From Halictus rubicundus (lineage: Eukaryota; Arthropoda; Insecta; Hymenoptera; Halictidae): a DNA stretch of 64,000 bases. The stretch is taken from positions 5,097,411 to 5,161,410 of the forward strand of contig NC_135161.1 in NCBI RefSeq assembly GCF_050948215.1. Reading direction: 5' to 3'. The notes beneath the pieces are model-generated. The model was not told the DNA's origin. It searched no databases and saw nothing but the letters and a program-made list of their open reading frames with translations. Every line of letters starts with the position of its first letter. Position 1 is the first letter of the stretch. A program made the translations under genes and the position numbers. Positions 1-10,998 of this stretch are shown here, piece by piece.

Positions 1-508
1 AGAATTCGCTGCAAACTCAACCATTTCAAACCATGGAATGGCCTGCTCAAAGACCAGACATAAACCCGATTGAAAATGTCTGGGCATACTTAAAAACGAA
101 GCTACAGAATCAATATTGTGCTCCCCCAACAACGATAACTGATTTGTGGCAAAGAGTGCAGGAACAGTGGTATTCTATTACGCCAGAATATTGCGAAAGT
201 GTAGTATTAAGTATGCCTAAACGTATTCAGGCAATTACCAAGGTTAAAGGTTCATGGACGAAATATTAAGTGTACGAAAATCTGAAATGTTTAGTCAAAA
301 TCAGTTGCGGTGCAAAACCGACTACACGAAAGAAAATTGTATGAAGCGAAATAATAATAATATCACAAATGTTCAGTTTGTTTTGAAAAGCCAAAAGATT
401 GTAGATAATACCAAGTATTTTGTTCCTTTTGTATTCTACATGGAAATATTGAATAAAAAATTATTTTCGTTAAAATGTCGTATGTGTGTTCGGTTTTGCT
501 CCTTACTG
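1..508 (+). mobile_element. Tc1-type transposon, right part only (cut by window edge)
   Basis: The window opens inside the transposase of a Tc1/mariner-type element. The right terminus appears to be the ACTG at 505-508 followed by the target dinucleotide TA at 509-510. Read inward from that end the terminus starts CAGTAAGGAGCAAAACC, and a related motif (GTGCAAAACCGACTACAC) recurs near 311 in the opposite orientation. The left end lies outside the window, so the terminal repeat cannot be confirmed. Confidence 0.6.
3..269 (+). CDS. Tc1-like transposase, C-terminal part (partial)
   Basis: The frame is open from the window edge (position 3) to the stop at 267-269. The segment has WPAQRPDINPIENVW, the C-terminal signature of Tc1 transposases, which contains the third catalytic residue (Glu of the DDE triad). 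It ends with a conserved-looking ...KGSWTKY, the usual type of Tc1 C-terminus. The enzyme would cut the element ends and integrate at TA. No stop or frameshift is seen in this part. The first two catalytic Asp lie upstream of the window, so intactness is unknown. Confidence 0.8.
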   Translation, partial: NSLQTQPFQTMEWPAQRPDINPIENVWAYLKTKLQNQYCAPPTTITDLWQRVQEQWYSITPEYCESVVLSMPKRIQAITKVKGSWTKY

Positions 509-565
509 TATACGATAATTTTGGACACATGAGTTTTCGCAGTTAGTTCAATAATTAAAAGCATC

Positions 566-1388
566 ACTTTGAAAGTGGCGTAAGTCCAATCCATTATTGG
601 TAATGTCCGAAGGATATTATGAAAAAGTGCCGGAAAGGTAATAACTTTGTTCTAAATGAAACGAAACAAGAGGATTTCATATCAACAAAATTTTTAAAAG
701 GGTAAAGAATTCTAACGGAGAAACAATAAATTGGTTAAAAATATGCTGGATGCGTTTTTTGAGAGATGAACCGTTTAAAATTTTCTGTAAGATATCAATG
801 GATGAGAATGCAAAGTTGAAAATCCTGGATTTATTACCACGTTGGGGTATACCAAGAAAGTTCGAAAATATTGTATTGACAACACTTTATAAAAATATAA
901 GACGAATTACAACAACGAAATACAAGGACATGATGGACTTGCTACTATACATACCACCGGAGCACCATGACTTCTTCAAATCCCTTCCGCATACACCAAA
1001 TGTAGATGAGCAGTAAATTGTTATGTAATTTATGTAGTTAGAAAATGTTTTTGAAGTGTTGTAAAGATATATGAAGTAAATTGAGTATTGTTTTTTCAAT
1101 TTGCAGCATTTTCAATTATGTCGAATGGACTTGGGCTCTTTCAAATTTTATAACGAATCTGGTTGTTAACTTTGAAAGTGGCTCAACTCCATTTTTGGTA
1201 AGAAAACACATATTATTCACTTAATAATTGCTATTGTTTTAACAGGAACTGTAAATTTAACTCTTTTAGATACACTTGAGCAGTATGACACATTGGTATC
1301 TTATACCTATATATTTTAAACTTTATTGAAACACAAATCCTGAAATAGATCAATTTAAGTATAAGTAGACTTAGGCCACTTTCAAAAT
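566..1388 (+). mobile_element. Unclassified element bounded by a ~22-bp inverted repeat
   Basis: The left repeat at 566-588 contains TTTGAAAGTGGCGTAAGTCC. The inverse occurs at 1364-1387 (read on the minus strand: TTTTGAAAGTGGCCTAAGTC). A third, direct copy of the motif lies at 1171-1201. The sequence between holds one small protein-like ORF. These features suggest a degraded DNA transposon, but I see no clear target-site duplication and cannot name the superfamily. Confidence 0.4.
750..1016 (+). CDS. Unrecognised small ORF inside a TIR-bounded element
   Basis: The 88-residue frame has protein-like composition: an acidic patch, LLPRWGIPRK, KYKDMMDLLLYIPPEHHDFFKSLPH and a short acidic tail before TAA. 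Translation upstream (about 655-750) continues to look coding-like in fragments with stops, so this is probably the 3' part of a longer, broken transposon gene. I do not recognise the family. The inverted repeats on either side argue for a mobile-element protein, not a host gene. Confidence 0.35.
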   Translation: MRFLRDEPFKIFCKISMDENAKLKILDLLPRWGIPRKFENIVLTTLYKNIRRITTTKYKDMMDLLLYIPPEHHDFFKSLPHTPNVDEQ

Positions 1389-1604
1389 AAACGGCTCAAT
1401 AATTAAACGTAGATAATAGTCAATTTGTTGCTGAATGAATTAGTAGGTGAACAATTTCCACAAAATGACGATACAGATTTATTTTTATATAATTTCAATT
1501 ATATAAAAAATACTGCAATACTCTCTCCTCGATTTACAAAATTGTACTGTGTCATTCACCTTGGTGGTTTGCATGTATTTGCCATGAAACGTGCCACCTG
1601 GACG

Positions 1605-1655
1605 ATACTTGACGCTGGCAAGACCCGTGTTGTTGACATATATCGAGAAGTCTTA
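1605..1655 (+). repeat. Fragment of the R2 miniature element
   Basis: GACGCTGGCAAGACCCGTG followed by TTGTTGACATATATCGAGAAG matches the right arm of the R2 copies (compare 37650-37691 and 39757-39797). The rest of the element is missing. Confidence 0.6.
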
Positions 1656-1689
1656 TTTTCGGGCCGGTTTTCACTAGAATTTTTAGGAA

Positions 1690-1925
1690 TTTTTTTTCAG
1701 AAAAAATATCCAACCTTTTGCATTAAGATTTCGCACACATATTTATTGGTATTTCAAGTGCTCGTCTGATTGTTTTCAAGTAAAAATAACAAAAACTACA
1801 CGAGCGATACTTTTTTTTTATAGAGTACGTTTTGAAAAACGTGGGTCAACGGGTCGCCACGATTCCGATCTTCCTATTGATCAGAAACGCAAAAACGAAG
1901 TTGCTCATTAATCAGTACCCCGTAT
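1690..1925 (+). repeat. Dispersed ~235-bp repeat, copy 1
   Basis: It shares long stretches with 40360-40595, including CCTTTTGCATT, GATTTCGCACACATATTTA and the GGGTCGC region. Both copies lack obvious ends or coding potential. Confidence 0.6.
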
Positions 1926-1959
1926 CTCCTATACGCGTCCATTCGTCAAAAAACTGCTA

Positions 1960-2070
1960 TTACTGTATTATTAATTGCTTTAAATCCTATAACTTCTATT
2001 CCAAACATTTTCGCGTATTGTTGAAAATAACCAAAATATTTCCGGTGGACAGAGTTCGTGTGACACACGG
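1960..2070 (+). repeat. Dispersed ~100-bp repeat, copy 1
   Basis: It is similar to 18490-18590 (CCTATAACTTCT, CATTTTCGCGTATTGTT, CCAAAATATT, GTGGACAGAG). Nothing else is recognisable between here and the satellite, apart from a poly-G run near 2340-2351. Confidence 0.5.
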
Positions 2071-2779
2071 TGGTTCTGGTCGGAACAAAATTAAAATTAA
2101 AAATCTTGATTACTCGAAGCTGAAAAATCGGCATACCTCTTTAAAGAATGCATCGGAAGTCTCCAAAGATCCGTCTAACAAAGTAATTTATTATTCAAGT
2201 TACAGAAGTCGATCGGCTGAGCCGGAAATGTTCGATCAATTTCTCCGACGAGAGTTTTTTAATTTTTTCGAACTTCGTCGATCGAGGAGCGACACTGTTG
2301 CGCGAAATTAAAAAGCAATAACCCATAGGGAACGGAGGGAGGGGGGGGGGGTAGCGATTCACGGACTCAGACCGTGAAATAGGTATCGTTCGTGGCTGAT
2401 TAAAAACGTGGTCGCATGGGACAGACACGTTGCAGACGGCGAGGGGGTTGGGGCTGCAGACGTCCAGGAAATTACGAAGATGGGACACGATCGATTCCGA
2501 GAGCATTTGCCAATATTAAACAGGGTTGACCGGCCCCCGACAGAAATAGCTGGACCGGAGACACACTGGACTCTACGGTTGCATTTTTAGAGACGAGATC
2601 GATATGCGGGGCCGATTGAAATAGACACAGCCCTGCGATTGAAATGCTAAAATACCAAGCAGTAAGAGCAGTGTACTGGGTTCAGGATACTGCTACATTC
2701 TATGATGAGATAACAGAAACTCGCGACTTTCATCAACTCACGTGTTGTGTCGCTGAAGCAGCGTGGTTAGCTTCGGCGA

Positions 2780-4460
2780 CCAATAGCGAGCTTGCAAGTA
2801 ACTTAAATTAGTTGTAGGTAGCTTGAGCTGGCCTTATGTAAATTAAGCGAGCCCTAGGTACCTCAAGATAGCCCTAGGTACCTCAAGCTAGCCCTAGGTA
2901 CCTCGAGCTAGCCCTAGGTACCTCAAGCTAGCCCTAGGTACCTCGAGCTAGCCCTAGGTACCTCAAGATAGCCCTAGGTACCTCAAGCTAGCCCTAGGTA
3001 CCTCGAGCTAGCCCTAGCTACCTCAAGCTAGCCCTAGGTACCTCAAAATAGCCCTAGGTACCTCGACCTAGCCCTAGGTACCTTAAGATAGCCCTAGGTA
3101 CCTCAAGATAGCCCTAGATACCTCAAGCTAGCCCTAGGTACCTCAAGATAGCCCTAGGTACCTCAAGCTAGCCCTAGGTACCTCGAGCTAGCCCTAGCTA
3201 CCTCAAGCTAGCACTAGGTAGACTACGCAATCCTAGGTACGTCGAGCTAGCCCTAGGTAGATTACGCGAGTCCTAGGCACCCCGAGCTAGCCCTAAGTAG
3301 ACTATGCGTGCGCCAGATAGACTAGGCGAATCCTAGGCACCTCGAGCTAGCCTTAGATAGACTAGGCCAACCCTAGGTATCTCGAGCTAGTCCTAGGTAT
3401 GCTATGTGAGTCTTAGGCATCTCGAGCTAGTCCTAGGTAGTCTATGTGAGCCTTAGGCGCCGTGAGCTAGCCCTAGGTATACTACGCGAGCCCTAGGCAC
3501 CTCGAGCTAGCCCTAAGTAGACTATGCAAGCCCTAGATAGACTAGGCGAATCCTAGGCACCTCGAGCTAGCCTTAGATAGACTAGGCCAGCCCTAGGTAT
3601 CTCGAGCTAGTCCTAGGTAGGCTATGTGAGTCTTAGGCATCTCGAGCTAGTCCTAGGTAGTCTATGTGAGCCTTAGGCGCCGTGAGCTAGCCCTAGGTAA
3701 ACTACCCGAGCCCTAGGCACCTCGAGCTAGCCCTAAGTAGACTATGCAAGCCCTAGATAGACTAGGCGAATCCTAGGCACCTCGAGCTAGCCTTAGATAG
3801 ACTAGGCCAGCCCTAGGCATCTCGAGCTAGTCCTAGGTAGGCTATGTGAGCCTTAGGCACCTCGAGCTAGGCCTAGGTAAACTACGTGAGCCCTAGGCAC
3901 CTCGAGTTAGCCCTAGTAGACTATGCGAGCGCTAGATAGACTACGCGAGTCCTAGACACCTCGAGCTAGCTCTAAGTAGACTATGCGAGCGCTAGATAGA
4001 CTACGCGAGTCCTAGGCACCTCGAGCTAGCCCTAAGTAGACTATGCAAGCCCTAGATAGACTAGGCGAATCCTAGGCACCTCGAGCTAGCCTTAGATAGA
4101 CTAGGCCAGCCCTAGGCATCTCGAGCTAGTCCTAGATAGGCTATGTGAGTCTTAGGCATCTCGAGCTAGTCCTAGGTAGTCTATGTGAGCCTTAGGCACC
4201 TCGAGCTAGGCCTAGGTAAACTACGTGAGCCCTAGGCACCTCGAGTTAGCCCTAGTAGACTATGCGAGCGCTAGATAGACTACGCGAGTCCTAGACACCT
4301 CGAGCTAGCTCTAAGTAGACTATGCGAGCGCTAGATAGACTACGCGAGTCCTAGACACCTCGAGCTAGCTCTAAGTAGACTATGCGAGCGCTAGATGGAC
4401 TACGCGAGTCCTAGACACCTCGAACTAGTCCTAGGTAGACTACGCGAGCTAGGTAACTTC
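2780..4460. repeat. CTAG-rich satellite, 20-bp basic unit with 220-bp higher-order period
   Basis: From about 2850 to 3200 the unit GCCCTAGGTACCTCAAGCTA repeats in register every 20 bp with few changes. From 3200 to 4440 it continues as diverged 20-bp units (CTCGAGCTAGCCTTAGATAG, ACTAGGCGAATCCTAGGCAC and similar). A block starting CTCGAGCTAGCCTTAGATAG returns at 3341, 3561 and 3781, which is a 220-bp period of eleven units, and again near 4080. The edges are degenerate (2780-2850 and 4440-4640). There are no unique spacers, so this is a satellite and not a CRISPR-like array. Confidence 0.95.
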
Positions 4461-4469
4461 GGTAAGCCC

Positions 4470-6057
4470 AAGATAGCTTTAATGAATCTTAACTAGCTTG
4501 ATAGAGTCCTAGTAGCATCAGTAAGCCCTAGATAGCCTGCGCGAGTCCTAGCTAGCTCTATATAGTTTGAGTAAGCTCTGAGAGTAGCTTGAAAGTGCCC
4601 TGTATACCTCGAGGTAGGTCCAACTAGGTTGACCAAGTCCCGAAGCAGCGTAGACATCTCCATCGAGTCTCGCCGAGTCTGAGGATCGGTTCATTCAAAA
4701 AGCAGATTGTAGTTGCTGTTGATGCTCGACGAGGACGCGCAAGAGTGACCAGGGCGCGTCCATCGAGCCTCAGAGCCCGAATCACCGTGATCGTCTCTGC
4801 TCCCTAACCGGACAGAGCCCGAGGAACAATAACGAACCGCGTCGCGTCACGAAACATAACCGGACGTTACTGCATCGCTGTTTGTCGCTCGATTGTCTCC
4901 CCGGGGGCGGCTTCAAGGCTGCCATCGAAGCATTTCTTCCTGTCCGGAGCTGTTCAGGAGCCGGGTTCCAGCGATCGAAAGGGGAAAGTCGCCGGAGAAC
5001 GCCGGCTTTTTCTCTCTTCCTCTCTCTCTCTCTCTCTCTCTATCGTCGTTTCTCTCGCGGAGAAGGATGAATCGCCATACACGCGGCTTTTGTTGCTCGA
5101 TCGCCGCTGATTGATACGCGGCACTGCCGGTCCACAATGCGTAATAAATCGCTTGTCGCGGTTTCCGGTGCAGCTCTGTTGCCTCGGCCATCGATTTCGT
5201 TCACCTACGACGGAATTTTGCCTGGCCTACGCTCCCCTACCTCTCTCGCCAGCGATCGCTGCGAATAGAATGATTGGACACGGCGTCGCGTTCCTAAATT
5301 CTACGCGCGATTGTCTTTGTGATCTCGACACCTTTTTACTCGTCTCTCGAATCGCGCGCTCCAATTCTCTCGGTTGGCATTTCAACAGAAATTCGAAGCA
5401 TCGAGCGCGCGTGAAGGCTAACTCGAGATGACAGCAGAGATTTCGCAGCGACGTTGGCATCCACTCGCGAGCCGCGCCAGCTGGATTTTACAAGTTTATC
5501 CGTGGAGATGAAGTTGCTCGTCGATCATGAAGCTGTTACTATCTCCCCGGCGAGAATTTACGAGACGACACCGAGGATTTTCATCTTGGCGAGTGCCGAT
5601 ACGCCAGCGCGCGAGTGCGCGCTCGTTCGGACTCCGCATTTCTTGCGCGCGCCTTTCTCGCGGCTGCTAATTGCGCCGGCTGAATTCCAGCTGACCGCAG
5701 CCAGCGTGTCCCTCTTTTTCGCTTTGCTTGGCCTGGCCTAGCCTCTCTTTCTCCCTGTCCAAGTCTTTTCTTGTCCAGCCGTCGAACGTTTCTTCCATCG
5801 GCCGAGCAATTTCGCGCGATCGATCGCCTAACGGGAACGTTTCCGCGAGCGAATTAGCAAAAGAACCGCTCCCGGACCTTCGTTTAGGCGTCTTGCGGCC
5901 TCCATCGATCGGGACGCGATCGTTCACCGATCTCCAATTTCTGACAAACCAAACTCCGAAGCGTTCACCGTCACGTGACGTGTTAAATCTGCGAAGAAAT
6001 TCATGTCCTTGGCTTGGTAGACTATTGTTATATTGTTCTCAGCTTGCCGAACCTATT
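4470..6057. other. GC/CpG-rich unique block without recognisable gene
   Basis: This block contains many CGAT and CGCG words, a CT microsatellite near 5018-5042 and short open frames on both strands with low-complexity or arginine-rich translations. No domain, splice-bounded exon or RNA gene is recognisable. It could be regulatory or intronic sequence of a gene outside the window. Confidence 0.5.
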
Positions 6058-6197
6058 CACCCTTAGCACTCTCGAACGGCGACTGTTAGGCGCCACTAAA
6101 AATTGCTGTATCATTATTCAAAATATAAATTACCAAACGTTTCAGTGTCGTGAGAGTAAGTTGCAGCGTTTTCGTATGTATAACGTGAAAATAAATA
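6058..6197 (+). repeat. 5' half of a CCCTTAGCACTC-type TTAA miniature element
   Basis: The sequence from CACCCTTAGCACTC to about 6180 matches the left half of the complete copy at 15193-15431, including CACTAAAAATTGCTGT and TCATTATTCAAAATAT. It is cut off at 6198 by the DD41D element that follows, which is therefore probably younger. Confidence 0.65.
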
Positions 6198-6199
6198 TA

Positions 6200-7542
6200 C
6201 AGGGTGTTCGCGATAATTTGTAGCAGTGTTTTTACCGTAAAAGGTAAACATTAGAGAAAAAATTGAAGAGGAGGTAGTTGTAGTATATTGTACTAGCAAT
6301 ATGATAGCGTATCTCAGTTTTTTGTATTTTTAGTATTTTTCTGGATACAAAGGTGACCTTCATTTTTTTAAATGGAATTCTACATATTTGTTTACGTCAA
6401 ATGAAAACGGAGATTGAGACGGGTTCAACCATGTAGAATACTATGGTCTTCAGGGTCATACAGAAATAAAAGAAATGGATTTAACATTTCGTAGTATTGT
6501 ATTTACTAGTATGTTGTAGTGATAAGAGTACATCTCGTGTTCTATGTGACTTCCATTAGCAAGAATGCATTTCTGAGTTCTGCTGACTACATTCCTGGTA
6601 GTTACTGCCAATGTTGCACTGGATATGGATGCACAGGCTTCTTATATCTTAGTTTGCAAGTCGTCCTAATTTTTCGGTGATGTAGTGTAAACAATATCTT
6701 TAATATGTCCCCGCAAAAGAAATCTAGTGGTGACAAATCGGGGGATCTTGCAGGCCATTTTATAGGTCCGTATGTTCCGATCCATTTATCGTTAAACATA
6801 TTATGTGAAAAATGATTTACCGATCTACAATTATGAAGAGGAGCCCCGCCTTGTTGGAAGTACATGTCTCGTACAAGAAACAATGGCAGTGATTACCAGT
6901 AATTCCGAAATTCACAATTTAGAAATTGTAAATGCTTATTTCCATTTAGAATTCCAGTGTAAAAATATGGACCTAGTAAAATGTTATCAATCATTCCACG
7001 CCAAGCTTTTGTTCTGAATTGTACTTGGAAATTTGTCTGTTTTTTCAATTTCGGATTCTCGGTCGTCCAAAAGTGAGCATTATGTCGATTACACATGTTA
7101 TTATCAAAACTCATCTGTCTACAATATTTGGCTATAAAAATTGGAATCGTTCGTGTTATTTGTTAGGAACCAATTACAAAATTCGGTAAGTTGTGGATAA
7201 TCAGATTGCTGGAGACTTTGTACTTTGTGATATTTGAAAATGAAGGGAAATATTCAAAATGTTTCTTCCATTTCTGACCTTGCATGACCTCGAAGGTCAC
7301 TGTGCAGTGTACTGATGAATTCATCTACACACGCGCTTTCATGTGATATACAAAAATATACAGCATTCCATTTAAAAAATTGAAGGTCACCTTCATATCT
7401 AACGAAATAGTATAAACACAACAAAATTACATACGCCATTGTGTTGCATATCAAAAACAGTACTACTTTTTCCTCTTTCATTTTTTTCTAATATTTGCTA
7501 TTTACAAGAAAAACGCTGGCTAGTGATAACGTGAGCACCCTG
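6200..7542 (-). mobile_element. DD41D mariner-like transposon (rosa-like group), degenerate
   Basis: The element begins CAGGGTG and ends CACCCTG, flanked by the TA dinucleotides 6198-6199 and 7543-7544. The imperfect terminal inverted repeats are long (over 200 bp), and the reverse complement of 7250-7542 follows 6200-6440 closely, including AAGGTGACCTTCA and AAATGGAAT. The transposase runs on the minus strand inside the element. Confidence 0.85.
6602..7114 (-). pseudogene. Broken DD41D mariner-like transposase
   Basis: Two open segments on the minus strand form one transposase remnant. The first (7114-6893) has NAHFWTTENPKLKKQ and a block NVWAG-like TKAWRGMIDNILLGPYF, typical of the central catalytic domain. 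The second (6883-6602) has FQQGGAPLHN then WPARSPDLSPLDFF. The Gln-Gln-Asp motif reads QQG, so the second catalytic Asp is lost. From that position to the Asp of PLDFF there are 41 intervening residues, matching the DD41D spacing. The N-terminal DNA-binding part is not detected, and stops and shifts separate the pieces. Confidence 0.8.
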
Positions 7543-7544
7543 TA

Positions 7545-8505
7545 TATATTCTATAAATAATTGGCAACAACATGACGAGCTCAGATTTTTTAATTTCTTA
7601 TTTAAAACATTGTTATTCACAGAAAATCATAACAGAAAATCCGGCTTCTTTTTTAAAACGCCATTTTTACAATTCTGCAAATTTTGGTAAAAGAAGAATG
7701 TCATGTTGTGCGCATTTGCATAAATTAACCATTCCATTTTGATTTTTTTGTTTGAGATCATTTTTGTACGCTGCACGGCGCATTTCCAGGATGCCATTTT
7801 CAAGCCGCCATTGCGCCATTGATATTAACGATTAAAATCTATAAAAAATATTTTTGTTTTCATTATAACGTTAATAAATGATACCTCAAATTTTAAATCA
7901 ATCTACGCATTACATTGTTGAAAAACAATTCTTGAAAAACAGACCATTTACACAAGGTTCCCGCCTTAGGGTTAAGAAAGTCGACAAATGTTTATTCCAT
8001 CCTCAATTCGTTGCTATCGAAGAAGAGAAGTTTGATATTACACGAAGATCCACCTAATTACTGTAGAATCTCGCTGGTTGCATGAGATGGGTCCGAAAAT
8101 GCGTGCAAAAATCGAGCCTGTGCAACGAAAGAACCAATCATGCGATCTATGTTTCTTTTTCAGTTCTTTCGGCTAATGTTTGCCGGCATCTCCGAGGATG
8201 GGAGTTTTCGCGCTCGGCTATCTTCGCCCTCCTGCGAAGAGCTTATCCCGAAGGATAATGGAGCGAGTCCGCGTTCCAGTGTGCCAGAGGAACCGAGATC
8301 GAGGAGTCGTTGTCTAATGACGTGCAACACGCGATCCACTTGCCGCGGTGTATCCCGCTTGTCGGTCCATTGCCCGCTTCTATCCGCCTCGACTCGAACG
8401 GACTCGCGCGAGTAGAAGCGGAAAGAAATTCTAATTTGCGGCGGAAGGTCGGCCCGCGATCCGATAGCCACGCGATAGCTCACGTAAAATAGAACACAAT
8501 CGCGC
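7545..8505. other. No gene recognised
   Basis: The left two thirds is AT-rich with no repeat structure that I can define. The right part (8130-8500) is GC-richer, with overlapping short frames on both strands that look like composition effects. Confidence 0.4.
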
Positions 8506-8510
8506 CGGCG

Positions 8511-9020
8511 CACAGTGGGCAATTTGGACAAAATCGGATTCAAAATCAAGGAACTTTCGATAGGAATGAGGTAGAGCGAAGAGATTTTTTGGAAATGAAA
8601 GCTGCAACTTTGTAGAATATGGGAAAAATAGAGAGATTGTGGTACGAACGTTTGTTAACCTCCAGAAAATTCGTTAAACGCGCACAAATTCAAGAAAATT
8701 TTAGCTTTTCCAATACCACGCGCGGAAAATATTTTTTTTTAACATGCTATACATCATTTCCCATAGATTTTTTCACGCTGATTGCAAATCTGGTCTCAAA
8801 ATTTGTCTACGACCTCGGGATTTTGCCAAAAATAGATTTTTGTGACAAAAACTGATGAAGTCATTTTTTCGTTGAAATGATTGGATGGTAATAATCTCCC
8901 TATTTTTCCCATATTCTACAAAGTTTCAGCTTTAATTTAAAAAAAATTTCATCGCTCTACCTCATTCCTATCGAAAGTTCCTTGATTTTGAATCCGATTT
9001 TGTCCAAATTGCCCACTGTG
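8511..9020. mobile_element. Transib-like MITE, copy A (510 bp)
   Basis: The element begins CACAGTGGGCAATTTGGAC and ends with the complementary GCCCACTGTG. It is flanked by perfect 5-bp duplications CGGCG at 8506-8510 and 9021-9025. The terminal inverted repeat extends over 130 bp (to about 8640 and from about 8890), so it is a fold-back element. CACAGTG termini with a CGGCG duplication are the hallmark of the Transib superfamily. There is no coding capacity. The copy at 14499-15008 is the same length and nearly identical in inverted orientation. Confidence 0.85.
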
Positions 9021-9025
9021 CGGCG

Positions 9026-10320
9026 CTTAGTGGTGATATTTCGATCATTTAGGAGAATTTCATTCCGAAATTCAAAATTTTTTCCAAATTGCCTATTTAC
9101 TCCTACTTTGAAAGCAATACCCCAGTAACCCAGAATCACTATTGTTTTGAATTTTACATCGCATTCAGATTAGAAAAATAAGCCTCAAATGAACTCTTCT
9201 GCCTATACAAATGATTGTACTTCGTTAATCGTCAGTGGCACTTTACCCGAATAAAACTGTGTATTTTAACTTTAATTTTTATAAATTTGCATTTTATTTT
9301 AGCGACTGTTCAATCCTTTATGGTGTGTTCTCAATATTTCTAGTTTTTAAATGTTATAGATATAACTTACGGTTTACGATCATACAAAATCGAAGAAGTT
9401 TTCAGTATTCACCAATGTTCTATAGAGTAAAACTTGATTACAATATAAAAACATTTGTGTAACTTATGATTATATAATATATGGCGTAAGTCACTTTCTC
9501 ACAAAAAAGTGGTATCACAATTCAGTGTAATAATGGCACTTCATTATTCGTTACGTTACTGTTCGTTTACTATTGAGAAAATATGGATTTTATTTTAAGT
9601 TATAATGATATAATTACTATTCTTTCGCTTTATCTGTTTACAATAAAGTTACATTGTGTATTTAATTTTTTGCACGATATTACACGAAAGTCCAATTTCT
9701 ACAATATTAAGAAAAGGGACTTAATTCCTTTTTAAGTCCATATGGACGAACATGGACTTCACACTGCACTGAAAGTATGCATTGAAGTCTCTTCTAGTTA
9801 GAAATTTAATCCATTTGCATCATAAGGAAATATGAAAAGAAGGCCTTTATCGCCAAACTTAGTACAAAAATGACTGCAAGTAAAAGAACTTAATATTTCA
9901 GCATTATAGGAAAAAATACAGTTTGATTGTTACTGTATTTAATTGTTACTGCTTTAATTTGTTATCGTTTCACCGTTGTCGTCTCGATATTTGAACTCTG
10001 AACCTTGTCTCCAAAAGGATTGTCGAGTTTACTAGTGGCTAAACCGCGGGACGTGACACTGACGAAAAAATGTTTCGAATAAAAGTTAATCGATGTTCAG
10101 TTGTCTATAAACCCCCAGAGAAAAAAATTACAAAACATTTTATTTTTAATAAAAAATTATGGTTACCTTAATTTTGTAATTGCCACTATGTATTGTTTAT
10201 TGCATATTGTTGTAGCTGACGTCAAGACGAATCCAATAACCTATTTTGCTATGGCTTTGAGTGTTCAAAGTAATGCTGAAATAATTTTTTCCGCCTAGAT
10301 TGGCATTTTCGCTCACTATG
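9026..10320. mobile_element. Degenerate Transib-like element G, sharing CGGCG with copy A
   Basis: Directly after the right CGGCG of copy A the sequence reads CTTAGTGG. A matching end TCACTATG lies at 10313-10320, followed by CGGCG at 10321-10325. The terminal heptamers (CTTAGTG and CATAGTG read inward) agree at six of seven positions, but the similarity fades beyond that. The last 350 bp recur at 30735-31102. No transposase frame was found. The assignment rests mainly on the duplicated CGGCG and the heptamers. Confidence 0.5.
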
Positions 10321-10325
10321 CGGCG

Positions 10326-10990
10326 GCTGCGTTTCAACTATTCTGACACTGTAGACACAGGGAGGAGGAGATACTATAAGATTGATAACGCACGCGTATT
10401 CTGCAGGTTGGCCGATACTTTTAACTCGCTATAAACATGTAATTGTTGTTAATGGCGAACGCGGACGGTGGTTTCTTGCTCCGTGCCGCGTCTAATTTGC
10501 TGGATCATTCCGATCGGATAAATTCCCGCGGCCGCTAATTGAACGCACTCGGTAATGAAAGGAGAGCCACCGTGACGCGATTTCTTGCCGTTAAAACCTC
10601 GATCGGGCCGGATAAACGATAACCCGACCGATTTTTCCGCCGGTTCCACCTGCTGCGCTCGACGGTCATGCTTTCAGCCTGTGTGTGCGCTGCGCTCCCC
10701 GCTCGTTTCTAAAGCGTAACCTGGATCGATCGATTTTTCTCTCGGTGTGTTCTCCACACCGCCTCTCCTTCTCCTCTCCTTTCGCGTCAATTTCTTCCTC
10801 GCTTTCGATTTTCCACGGTTCCACTTTTTAACGATCGATCTCCAGAGAACGATTCTCGATACGCGTGGTCACGCGTCTCACCACCGATTATTATTCCGCT
10901 GTTTGATCGCGCTGTCCCTCCTTTAACAGCGAAGATCGTCGTTCTAGACTACAGACGGCTGAAGACTATAATTCGACTACTCGACGGTTG
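10326..10990. other. GC-rich unique stretch, no gene recognised
   Basis: CGAT-rich sequence with pyrimidine tracts (10700-10800). No recognisable exon. Confidence 0.4.
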
Positions 10991-10998
10991 GTCAAAAT

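Noticed and set aside
2780..4460. Regular 20-bp repeats resembling a CRISPR-like array
   Set aside because: The repeats are contiguous, without unique spacers, and drift into a higher-order satellite; the context is eukaryotic.
8619..8855. Open frame in MITE A, repeated at 14664-14882
   Set aside because: It lies in a 510-bp fold-back element; its duplication reflects the element copy and not a coding family.
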